This document shows, in pieces, positions 53,075 to 64,000 of a stretch of 64,000 nt of DNA (its first letter is position 1; the number at the start of each line of letters is the position of its first letter). Below the pieces are notes generated by a model. It saw only the letters and a program-made list of their open reading frames with translations. It did no database searches and was not told where the DNA came from. Source of the stretch: Euryodendron excelsum (taxonomy: Eukaryota > Streptophyta > Magnoliopsida > Ericales > Pentaphylacaceae); the NCBI GenBank assembly GCA_033060915.1, contig CM065378.1, positions 15,112,501 to 15,176,500 of the forward strand. The letters are read 5' to 3'. Position numbers and translations under genes: made by a program.

Positions 53075-54815
53075 GTATCTCGGAGGATCTGAAAACTGAA
53101 AAGATTCTAGATGTGGATACTTCTACTGGCTATGGCCATTCTTGCGCCGCAGTTTGAATATTTTTATTTCTTTTTTATTTTGAATTTTAGTCAACTGGAC
53201 TTTATATTTATCCTTCATATTTTTTATATTTTCAAAATATTCTTAAATATTTTATACTTTGAGTGTCAATCCGTACAATAATATTTAAATTCATAATAAA
53301 AATATTATAAGTAATTAATTTAAAATTAATAATAAGTAATAATACGTATAGTTTCATATCCCAAAATTAAAATTTACATAAATTGAAGATCATCATATCG
53401 TATATCTAAAAAATTAAAGTAGATACATATATATAATACTTTATTTAATTACAATCACTTTTTTTTTTTTAACATGGGTGACTTAACAATCTAATCTAAT
53501 CTTATCTTTATATATATATATATATATATCTTATCTATCTTACAAAATTAATATAGTAGGTTAAATAAATGAATAAATTTAATCTTTTTTATGGGCACAA
53601 ATAAATTTAATAGTTATCTCATCAATTGTCCCTGACGTAATATTTTAAAAATATCAAAGTATTTAGAGTGCTACATAAAAAAAAATAAAATATAAAGGCA
53701 AATATAATTTTTATATTACCTCATATAATTTGACATTTTAAAAGTATTAGAACATTTAAAACGTCACATAAAAAAAAAAAAAATATAATAACGAACACAA
53801 TTTATATATATATATATAATTACGAATAATTTTTGTAATTTTCACAATATTCTTGATATTTGCAAGACTATGTGGCATTTGTGAAACCATTAAATTTCAC
53901 GTGACATTTACGAAATTGCGTAAATGTTGAAATGCATAACATTATGATTGTAATACTCTCTCTCTCTCTCTCTTTAATTTATGTGATTCATTATGAATCC
54001 ATAATGGTAATCTTGTTCCCTTGCCAAGGCAATACTATTCTTGATTTTTGTTTTGGTTAATCCGATGTTTAGATGTGAGCATCTCGACTAATTCTGAAAC
54101 TTATACAATTCCCTCATCACATACAAATGAATAATTACCGAATCAAAAAACTTGTGTGTGGATCCAATGAGTTAATAACATTTAAAAAAATTTAAATATA
54201 AAACCTTGAAAGGAGCAAACTCCCAAACTTCAAATCTTGAAGTAAATATTAGATATAACAATGGTACCACATTATCATACTGATGTAATATAATAAATCA
54301 GCCACATAATCATATAAATCCTAATCATTAGGAGTTTAAAATTTAAATTTTTTCACCTAAAACAAGTTGAATAGAATTTCAAACACTTATATGATCATGT
54401 GTTATTAACTTGTTATACTAAATCAGCATAATGATGTGCTACTACTATTGTATCCAGTATTTTCTTCGAGCATTGACCACCGGCCAACCTCTTAGGGTTT
54501 ACTCTTGGATATTGATATAAAACGCGGTAGCTCTATTGCCAAGGCAACACTAACTTTTGCCAAACCAACCTTACAAAAAATATTAGCTGCAAATGATCAA
54601 AACTAACATTGAACCATACAACAAAACTCATAATCATATAAGAACTATTAGACGATTAAGTGTTCTATTTTCTCCCAAGAACGATCATTTCTTTATGGGA
54701 AAATAACTTGCATTGAACAACAACAATCATACAACATAATGAATTGTTCGGGTTGCTTTTATTTTCTAGCAACACAAATTACGCCTGATTATTCATACAA
54801 AGAAGCGTATGAAAT

Positions 54816-57800
54816 CTAAAGGACATTCATTCTGCAAGGAATCTGGATGCCTGCCTTCTTCAAAAGTTGGCTAGAAGCATGCTTTGCCATTGAAATTATT
54901 TCTCCCTGCGAATTCACAATTTGCATCCACATGAATCCTGTGAGATTCTAACTAGAAAGAAAGGGCAAAAGCAACAAATGTTTGGTATTATATGCAGAAC
55001 CCCATATTTCAGTTAAATCAGTTAGATCATCAAAAAGCAGCTTTTAGACAAACGAATTCTCCACAGAACAGGTGTGAGTACAAGCGAAACAACAAAAGTT
55101 ACTGCGATCCCAAAATACAAAATACATATACCTAATCCTGTGGATCCTGGCTAGCGGGACTTATATATTCTTCATACAGAAAGAACACTACTACTCAACT
55201 AGCCACATCCGTAAGATAGAATTTGCAGCCCCACCCGTTGAATCATAATGTAGAAACTATACTTTCTTTCATCATACTAGAATATGATATATGCATGATA
55301 TTTGTAACACTGTAATGGTAACAATCATGATATCTAGCACTGAATTCCCTTCTTGGGCATCTTATAATTCTACATGAGCAAAGCTTACCAGTGCTTAACG
55401 AATGTAGTCATACAGGCCACTGTAATAGTAAGTATTCCGGGAGTAATTGAAACTTCATTTAATATTCATCCACATTGCAATCCAATGACTCAAAGTAAGA
55501 AGTGAAATGTTCCACACTAGGAATATGGGTTCAAGAAGTGACATGACATAAATGCAGCCTAAGTTAGAGCAAACAGTGAAATTGGATTGGGAGTATGCAG
55601 CCCCATATGGCAGAACCAAGACTTGTTATCCATTCCTAAACCAAATATCCCCCCTCCTCTTTCTTCTCCCTCTCCTCCCAAAAGCCATCCCGCCCTTGAC
55701 ATGTGAAGCAAAATGATATGCTTGTTGTTATATGAAACAAATCCAAAATGTCATACTCCTAGAATGTGAACGAACTGTCTTCAATTTTCAACAGTATTTT
55801 CCTAGTAAAGGTCTCATTGGATTTCTAAGATGGTATAAAAGAAGTCTAAATATTAAACATGTAACTGACATTACAGAAAGAAGTTATTCAAACCTCATCC
55901 ACACTCAATATTTTCTGGTCCTTCATAATCCAACGGCCATTGCACATTACTGAGACAATATTTTCACTTCGCATGCAATATACAAGGCTGGAAATGCTGC
56001 ATATCAGTTAAAGAAAAGGAATTACTCCATCTGGCAAATTTAACATAGAAGATTGATAAATCCACAGCCTTTTAGGCTTTATTCACAGCCCCTTTCTCAT
56101 GATGCTGGAACACTCAAGTGAAGGGGATGGCTGTGGATTTGGTAATCCCCTTCAACGTACTAGGCGATTCAACCATAGGAATTATGCTCTTACATTGAAC
56201 CATAAAAAGGAGATGAACAGTAGTACTGAACAGCTAGTAAATAACCCAGACAGAATCACGTGTAATGATGGCTGGTGGCCCTTAATTAATGCTGACAATG
56301 GAGATTAGATTATTGTCTATGGTTTAAAATGCAAGATAATCTTCGAGTTGCTACAGCATAAAACCTAAAAATGTGCATCTATATATGGAAACATTAAATG
56401 GTTATTGGGTTGACAAAAAATATCACAACTTTGGGCTCCGGCGGGCTCGGGTCACCCGATGCCTCTACCCAAGCCTGGACCGAAATTAATTTTGGCAGAA
56501 TATTTTTTATCCCAAGCCCGGCCCAAAGATAAATATAAACTGTCCAATCCTGCATATTTTTCAGGTTGGGCTTGGGTTCAAACCAAACAAGTTGCAGCCC
56601 TACTGTTTCCCACTTGTACTCTCATTTTCATGATCCATGACTACCTTGATTTCCACAAAATGCAAACAAAGAGTTATACCAAACCCAACCATTTGTAGAA
56701 TTCGGCAAATTCTTTTAATGACAGGCGAGTTCTAAGTTACAGTGAGGCAGCAAAATCTTACAATGACAAAATATTATTGAAGTACTGCATCATATCTCAA
56801 GGATAGATTCATACCTGTCATGCACAGGAACCATAGACCAAGAGGAAGGATTGACTATGATCATGTCAGCCTACCAATTAATGAATGCAAACAAAATCAG
56901 CCTCAGTTGTCTGGATAGCATCAAGAAGAGCTAGAATTGTGAAGATGATAACTGAAGTAGGGAAACAAACATTACATCAAGTTTAAAAATGTAAAGGATG
57001 ATAATGTTGGAGATAATAGCTAATTATAGTTTTTCGTCATACTAATTAAAACTTAAAAGTGCAACCTAATATATTTTTGTGTTCGGATCTTTGTGAATCT
57101 CCACTTACAGTAATAATTTTGAAGTGATAGAATTTAGTTGACAAATGCTTTATTATCTCATAATAAAAGATTCAGAAAGGTTGAAAGCCTAATTCTCTGC
57201 GCCAACTTTCTTCCCCAGTTCTCTATGTGTTCTTTTTTACTACTCAGCCTTTGCTCCTTTTCCACACAAAGTAGTATCACAAAAAAAAAAAATGTAAAAG
57301 ATGATAATGTTGGGAGGTTATAAGGAATGAGAAAGAGGGATGAGATGACCTTGATTTCAATAATTTCCTTCAAATAAAGGGACTTCTGCAAAAGCAGCGG
57401 TTGTATTAAAAAAAAGTGGAAGAAGCTAATAGGTGTGCTCATCAGTTGGCTAGGGAGGCTATTAGCTGCCCCCAAGGCTTCAAAGCCATGGTGGATCTGA
57501 CTCCATCCATTGAGCTCATTCTGCAGAAGGATAGAAAAGGCACTATGGTGCCCAAGTTTGTCTAACATTAGGCCCTCCCATGTACTCAAAATAATAATAA
57601 TGATAATGATAATGGTAATGGTTTAAACTCCTAATTAAGTGGAGCAGTTGGGAATCTTCTTATTTCCAATGGAGGACTTTCTAGGCAATTGATTTTAAAT
57701 TAAGATGATTCTATGTTTCTGTCCTCAAGATTTCTTGGCATAGATTTAGATAAGCAGCCTACTCAGTCAAAGATTTAGCTAAGCATTATAAAGTGAGTTT

Positions 57801-60800
57801 GAAACTTGAAATGCTTATCCAATTCCTTTATTAAGCAGGATTAGGAAATCAGGTTGATGGAAAAAACAGAAGACGAAAAATGAAAAAGAAAGGGAAAAAT
57901 CAACTTGGTACAATGTATCCCAATCAGACAGGACTAGGGTTTAGGGTAAAACTGACCTTTTTCCCAATCTCAAGTGAACCTATTTCTTTGTCCCATAATA
58001 CTGATTTGGCACCGTTCACTGTCACCATTTTGAGAATTGTTTCAGCAGGAAGAGCCGTAGGATCAGTTGTTCCCTTGCCATAAACTTCTCGCCCTTTGTT
58101 GATCAGAGAAGCTAGGTACATCTCATCAACTGTACAGGACAAGTCCATCAATAAATTCGTAACCTTAGAAGCTTAGCATAAAGGTTCAAACACATTAAAC
58201 AGTGCCAGAACTACACCATGCTTTGTTAGAACGACAACCATGAAAGAGTCTTGACGGTAGCATGATGTAAAGGGGAATATTTTATTCTACACCAATTTGT
58301 CTGCCTACTGCTATTTGCATTATCTAATCCCCATGTGCCTCCAACAAAAATATTTTAGGGTTGGTGTCAATATGAATACCAAAGATGAAGCTAATCACAT
58401 ATATATCCAGGACAAACTCCTCTACACCACTAAGAACATGTCACAGGATTCATCAGAAAGAAACCCTATAAGAACCCTCACGTTTTGCCTTCTAAAAGGT
58501 TTATTAAGTTTGCTGTCTATGACAGCTATGACCAACATATTACTTTCTGTTTGGTTGTGCACATTGGGGATGGGCAGGGACCTGATGCCAATTAGCAGCA
58601 AAATTCTACCATAATTCCATGGTTATGCTGCAGTTGTTTAACATATTGAGCTAGGGACTTCCACCCACACAAGATATCATGTTCCTAGTCTATAGATAAG
58701 GAAACTTCATATACAAGGAAAGAATTGTGGAAGTGCATATGCAATCTGCTCCAAAAAAGAAATAACAGAAGACATTCTCTGGAAATTTGTTCATCAAGGG
58801 AACGGAGTTAAGCAAAGATATTGTCAGAATTAAACAAACCAATGCTCATTCTATTGTTGGATGGTGCCCCATCAGTTCCCAAGGACACACAAATGCCAGC
58901 ATCAAGCATTTCCTTTATGGGTGCAAATCCAAGCATTCTCATTGCAGCAGCTGGACAATGGGATACTTTTACTCCAGCTTTCAAAAGACAACCAACCTGA
59001 AATGAATACATGAGGTAACAGTTATGTTTCCTAGACAGTATTCATAAGCACAAAAAAAGACACTGACAGTAACCATTGAGCAACTCTAACTGCTATCAAG
59101 TTATTGATCCTCATAGCGTCAAAAATTTACAACAGCAGGAGAACAGACATACCTGTATGGCTGCATCACCACCCACTTAATGGGAATTGTCCTTAGACAA
59201 TATGAAGTCAAACTTCCGAAAACAGTTACCACAAGAAAATGGAGCTTTAAGAATGTGTGGCCATTCCCCCTCCCACCGGGGCAACCAAAAAAAAACCAAA
59301 CCAACCCAACAAAAAGATACTAATTACAAAAACTTTTTAGATCATCTAAGATGCAGCTTAGTAGACAACCATTGCTCACTCAAGAGCAAGAACATGCAAA
59401 GAAAGCAACATGAGAAAAATTAGAAGTGCTCAAACTTCCCCTCACTGAAACAGAAGACAAGTCCCTCTGAGAGCAAGAATATGCAAAGCAGCAAAATGAC
59501 AAAAATTAGAAGCGTTCACACTTCCCTCAACTGAAATAGAAGACATGTCCCTTTTTCAACAATCTTAGATAAGTTGGTTAGTAGCAAGAACTCAACTACA
59601 CTGACACACAAATGATCACACACATCAAATTATAAAAGAAACTCAAATCACAAATAGAGAAGGTGTAGATGTACATCCTGCTTCACTAGCTTTCTGGCAA
59701 TCTTGACCTTTATTCTGATATTGAATTTTCTTTATCTGGTTGTACAAACAGGCAAGATTATGTAGGTTGACTTGGTTTTAATAACATGCAACATGGAGTG
59801 AACAACGAGATCTCTCTTTTTTTTTCTGTTTTTTTATTTATATGCCAGGGTGTCCCATGGAATGAGAAGGAAGAATTACCTCAGTTTCATTGACCCAAAC
59901 ACTGTGAGCTGCCAGCAAATTGCTTTGTAGGAATTCAATCTTCTCCAGGTATGTAACTGTCCCATGCTCAACTTCTCGAGTATTCGTCACAAATTGATTC
60001 TCATAAGGTATCTCTGCAACATGCTACATATTGAACTAGTAAATAAAGAGGTTCATTTGCCTCTATCTATTTCAAGGACATGTAATTATGCATCCATTAT
60101 CTGGCATCAGATGTGAACCTTGAATTTGACTTGCTGCCAAAACTACTGGTTTGGGGGGGGAGGAATAAAAATAAACAAACAATTGTGCCAGATTATCAAG
60201 AGGAAAATAGGGTCAATAATGTAATTTCTTATTCCAAAAATTGGAGATCTCTCTAATAAAATGAACATTAAACAAAACATTTAATCTGAGTCAAGTTTGA
60301 CATTCTATGTAATTTCATGTTACTAATAAAGGCTGCAATGGTGTCACATTACTTTTCTTTTCTCCCTGCAATGGTGTCACATTACATTGAAATAGGATGA
60401 AAAATGATCTAACAAAATGAAAAATATAGCAGTAGAAGAATTCCAGAGTTCCATATTTAAAAGAGAAACCTTACATATGATGTCAGTAAGAAAAATAGAG
60501 AGGAAAATGAGGAACTAGAAATCATTCCTAGAAAGTAATATTTTCCCACTCCAAATGTTTAACCCATTTTGGAGTTAGACTAAACTTTCAAGAGGAGGCA
60601 CAATCCCATATCCACCCTCAGCAGCACAAGAAATATGCAATTACCAAGGAAAAACAATGACTGCCTTAGTTTCCAAAATAAAAACCTTTGCTGAGAAGGA
60701 GAAGCGTGCACACACACACACAGATGGCTCCAAATAGAAAGATTCTCCTTCCACTTTAGTTTTTCTTTAGGCATGATGTTCTAGAAGAAATAGGAGATTC

Positions 60801-61139
60801 CAAATAACCTCCCTGGAGTGTGCATTATCATTGCAAGAAGGAGAGTTTCAGTTCAAAGGAAAAATAATCCAATCTAACCATCCACATATAAACTAGAAAG
60901 CTAGAACTTCAATCACAAAACTCACTCGAAATTATCACTTAAATCCAAGATGATGTTTGCAAATCGAAACATCAAATTTTCAACTTTGTTGTTCGGCTAG
61001 ACATTAATAAAGCCAAAAACATACAACTTAAAGTAGCTTTATATTTAGAGAAAGCTTTAATATGAGTAAAACCAGCCTATGGAATTCAGAATCCTCAAAA
61101 AGCTTAGATCTACACGCGCGCACGTACACACACACACAT

Positions 61140-61181
<42 letters not shown>

Positions 61182-63313
61182 ACCATGTGGATTCCAGTTT
61201 TCAGTTCTTTTGCTGTGTCCCTCGTTTCAGTTAATAAACGATCAGTAGAATTCATGATTTGCCTAATTCCAAGCCATATTCTTATGCGTCCATCGGCTGT
61301 ATTATGGTGCTTCTCATACAGTTTCTTTTGCGACTGTACCCTTAAAGTAAATATATTATTTTCAGTCATAATTTTTTGAAATAATAAATTATACAAGGAT
61401 AGAAATCAAAACACAACAATTCTAAGAGGGACCTAAATTTGTATCAAAGGAAAATCCTAATATGTCCAGGTAAGCAAAATAGTAGGCATGAAGTTTCACA
61501 CACAAGATATACCTTAGATGCTGTCTAAACTACAATTTGCCAACCCAATCCATCATAAACTTTACCAGAGACAAAATAATCAATACTCAAAATGCTAAAA
61601 CTTTGTATAAATGGATGCTAATAGGGATTGGATGCACATATTGGGCTCCTAAAAAATAATTAAAAAAATCTTCTACAAGTTCCAGCATAAGAAATATGAG
61701 CAACCTTTGGTCCCATGTCACTGAAAATCTTCCCAACTCTGCCTTTGGAGCTGAAAGTTGCCTTCTCCATAATTACATTAGGTTAATTGAAATTGTAAAA
61801 GCATGGAGAAGCTTTAGGAAGGGGGGAACAAGGAACCATTTCAATCAATTTCATTTTTTCTCAAACCCTCACTATACTGGCCATTTCAACTACTCTATCA
61901 AGCAAAATCTGGTTTTCGAAGGATGGAGGGTAAAAGAAAATAACAATTGTTTTTTTATGAACTCATGCTGTTGTTTGTTTAGCTACATGCCTTTATCACA
62001 TAGGTTTCTATATTTTCTAGCTGATATTTGCATCACAAGCCAAAGTATGAGTTGAAGGGTCAAAGTATTCAACTTGTTAAATTAAAAGGTTAGGCCAGAA
62101 AACAGAAGTTATAAGCTTATAATAAGCAAGTAATGAACAGAGAAAAGAAGGGAAAGTGGAAAACAGTATGTTCTCTGCCTATCCGGCTTTATGCAACAAT
62201 TCTACCATCTCATGATGAACTAAACACTAAAATGGAGCAAAAGATTGCCAAGAATGGGAAAGTTGAAAAGCAAAAGCGACAGAAGATAGATGATGTTGGT
62301 CTTCAAGGAACAATTTAGAAGATATTTCTATTACTTGTGAAGCACATCAACCTTCAATAAACATAGGCAAAATAGTTTCAGAGTGTGCAAAAAAGTTGTA
62401 TGATCAGAGGAAAAAAAGCATCTAAGTCATTGATACTCATTAGAAAGAACAATTCAAGCAGAGTGTGGTCCGAAATGAGGCCTAGTAATTGGCAGAGTAA
62501 AATGAAGAATGTACGTTACCAATTAACACAACTCCGAATCAAAAATAGGATATGGACAACCTGAATACAATCATCTGTGGTTCGAATACCCCAAGATGCC
62601 GGTAAACCCTCGCCAGAGTCCATGGTTGACTGTGTTAAACAAGCACGCAAGCCCAGCAACTCCACCGCCCTCGCCATTCCAGACACATGCTGTCCCCCAG
62701 CTTCCGCAAAGCAGGTTACCTAATTCAACAGATTATATACATAACACATGTATGTATATATACATCAAAAGAATAGTCTACTATAAAGTATTTGAACAAT
62801 CACTGGAAGCAAAATGAGAGGAACAAGTTGATACTAACACCAGAGTGAATGAGTTCGATTCCGCAAAGTAAAGTAGAGATGTATGAATCTTCCTCGGTCA
62901 TGTTGGACTCGTAAGGCCAAATGCGATCGTGTAACCAAGTGATCAAATCAACATCGTCGGCTATGCCTCTGCCGAGTTGTTGCGAGGTATGAACATGTGT
63001 GTTGATGAACCCTACATAAACCAGATGCATCGGGTCAATGTGTATATATAGAGATACAAACACACGTATATATATATATATATGTATAGGTAAGAGAGAG
63101 ACCGGGGAGCAAGAATTGGCCGTGAAGATCGACGATTTGGTGCGCAAGAGCAGAGAATTCGCGGAGGATGTCGGAGGATTGACCAATAGCTTTGATTTTA
63201 TCGTGGTCGACGACGATTGCTCCGTTACTGAATACACGGCTTTGGGGATCCATAGTTACGATCACGGCGTTATAGAGTATGAGTACTGATCTGCTGCTAT
63301 TCGCCGCCTCCAT
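54816..63313 (-). CDS. Metal-dependent amidohydrolase, MTA/SAH deaminase (TRZ/ATZ) family
   Basis: Amidohydrolase-1 family enzyme; relatives deaminate 5'-methylthioadenosine, S-adenosylhomocysteine or related purines, or hydrolyse s-triazines. The plant substrate is not established by sequence. Ten exons (minus): 63313-63103, 63011-62839, 62719-62561, 61333-61184, 60023-59880, 58996-58840, 58129-57957, 56870-56815, 55987-55894, 54905-54816. All phases close, giving 468 residues, a normal length. The N-terminal beta region has LILYNAVIVTMD and ends FLLPG. The metal-binding motif is FINTHVHTSQQLGRG (His-x-His). Further conserved residues are in GIHMHVAE, LLAAHSVW, KVSHCPAA and the Asp of SLGTDGAPSNN. 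The C-terminus has the usual IGSLEIGKKADMIIV strand and CNGRWIMKD. No transit peptide is evident, so it is probably cytosolic. A long (GA)n tract lies just inside intron 4. Confidence 0.9.
61128..61176. repeat. (CA)n/(GA)n microsatellite beside a splice donor
   Basis: A compound dinucleotide tract, CACACACAC then GAGAGA for about 35 bases, starts only about 8 bases inside intron 4 of the deaminase-like gene. On the transcribed strand it reads as a (CU)n tract right after the donor GTATAG. Similar but shorter tracts occur at 6958-6980, 23178-23195 and 25374-25393. Confidence 0.8.
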
Positions 63314-63949
63314 CTCCTGCTCCGTCCGAGTTTCAACTGTGTTTCACTATCACTCTATCCGTCTGCGGACTACACCGGTTAGATAGAGCAGTGCTGGCTG
63401 CTAAATAGCGACGTATCACTGTCGTAGCGCCATGTATAACTGTCTGAAGCTGCACTTGCCCTGGAAGCGCTCTGACAATTGCACTTCGTAATTCTAGTGT
63501 TATGTTGGTATGTTTTCATTTTGCTTTCGTCTTTTGGCTTTTCAGAAACAAAAGCAATAGAAACTTTGAAAAATGAGACTCAGAAAAAATTTTGGTTCCA
63601 AATTTAAAATTTTAGTTTTTGTTTTTATTTTCGTATATAAATGGTTCTAAAAATTCTAAAAATATTTTCTTTTATAATTTCTCAAATTAGATTGACAAAC
63701 CCGATTTCAGAAAATGAAAACAAAATACATAAACAGAAATCGTGACAAATGCGGCGATGACAATATCCACAAAACACCAACCGCTACTAACAGAGCAAAA
63801 AAATATTTACAGTTGGCCAAGTTATAGTCCAGTATAAAACTTGAAGTGCATCAAAAGCCCTAATATTGCCAACTTAAATACCAGAAGCAAGTTGATCTCA
63901 AAGAAAGAATTTAAATCCTGGGAAAATAGCAATAAGGAGTCTCAGAAAC
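63314..63949. other. 5' flank of the deaminase-like gene
   Basis: The first 150 bases should hold the leader and core promoter of the gene ending at 63313. The rest is AT-rich, and its right part may be the 3' UTR of a further minus-strand gene. Nothing else is recognised. Confidence 0.4.
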
Positions 63950-64000
63950 TTATCCAAACTTGACAAGGGCATATCCCTCTAAAAGCTTTGCCAAGCTTAT
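63950..64000 (-). CDS. Possible C-terminal exon of an adjacent gene (partial)
   Basis: Read on the minus strand from the window edge, one frame ends in SLAKLLEGYALVKFG followed by TAA at 63952-63950. The residue mix looks like a genuine protein tail rather than random AT-rich translation, but it is only about 16 codons long. The family is not recognised. It could also be chance. Confidence 0.25.
   Translation of the reverse strand: MSLAKLLEGYALVKFG

Larger units (their letters stand above)
51053..54590. repeat. Segmental duplication, unit B (degraded BAG gene)
   Basis: Second copy of 47413-50505, in direct orientation. It is longer because of extra AT-rich sequence around 53200-53810, including (TA)n tracts near 53512-53529. 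Its right end lies about 225 bases from the stop of the deaminase-like gene. Confidence 0.85.

Noticed and set aside
63038..63289. Plus-strand open frame opposite the first exon of the deaminase-like gene
   Set aside because: The minus-strand frame has the family motifs and joins nine further exons in phase.

Overview
This is nuclear DNA from a eudicot plant, probably a woody rosid. The base composition is AT-rich. Genes are split by many GT-AG introns. Intergenic DNA carries MITE-like elements, SINE-like fragments, poly(A) runs and (TA)n/(GA)n microsatellites. Every recognisable protein has a clear plant family. The species cannot be fixed from the sequence alone.

Layout, left to right. (1) 394-3866, + strand: a six-exon short-chain dehydrogenase of the steroleosin/11-beta-hydroxysteroid dehydrogenase type, with a palindromic MITE in intron 4. 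(2) 7651-8520, +: an intronless class I TCP transcription factor, close to TCP20. (3) 10194-13973: a non-autonomous LTR element with two diverged LTRs, a perfect 5-bp target duplication, no reverse transcriptase, and an unusual internal gene that seems to contain three spliceosomal introns. (4) 18376-21306, +: a seven-exon ACR protein with four ACT domains. (5) 23911-28417, -: a seven-exon plastid cyclophilin (CYP20-2 type); intron 4 holds a tandemly duplicated MITE. (6) 28688-28761, -: tRNA-Val(AAC), lying inside the short divergent promoter shared by the cyclophilin and (7) 28868-33219, +: a ten-exon amidohydrolase-2 family protein with a probable transit peptide. (8) 33805-44393, -: an 11-exon GYF-domain protein (EXA1 type) with a canonical eIF4E-binding motif and a polyglutamine tract. 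(9) 47413-54590: a roughly 3.1-3.5-kb tandem segmental duplication. Copy A carries an intact IQ/BAG-domain co-chaperone gene (47825-49210, -). Copy B carries a paralogue (51530-52941, -) whose tail is broken but whose IQ-BAG part and heat-shock element are kept. A MITE related to the one in gene 1 sits at the junction. (10) 54816-63313, -: a ten-exon metal-dependent amidohydrolase of the MTA/SAH deaminase and TRZ/ATZ group. (11) At the right edge, a possible C-terminal exon of another minus-strand gene.

The genes do not form a pathway; this is ordinary gene-dense plant euchromatin. The parts most worth a second look are the LTR-bounded intron-containing gene, the BAG duplication with diverging heat-shock elements and core promoters, and the tRNA gene inside a divergent promoter. 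Exon limits were set by reading frame, phase closure and GT/AG signals; no transcript data were available.
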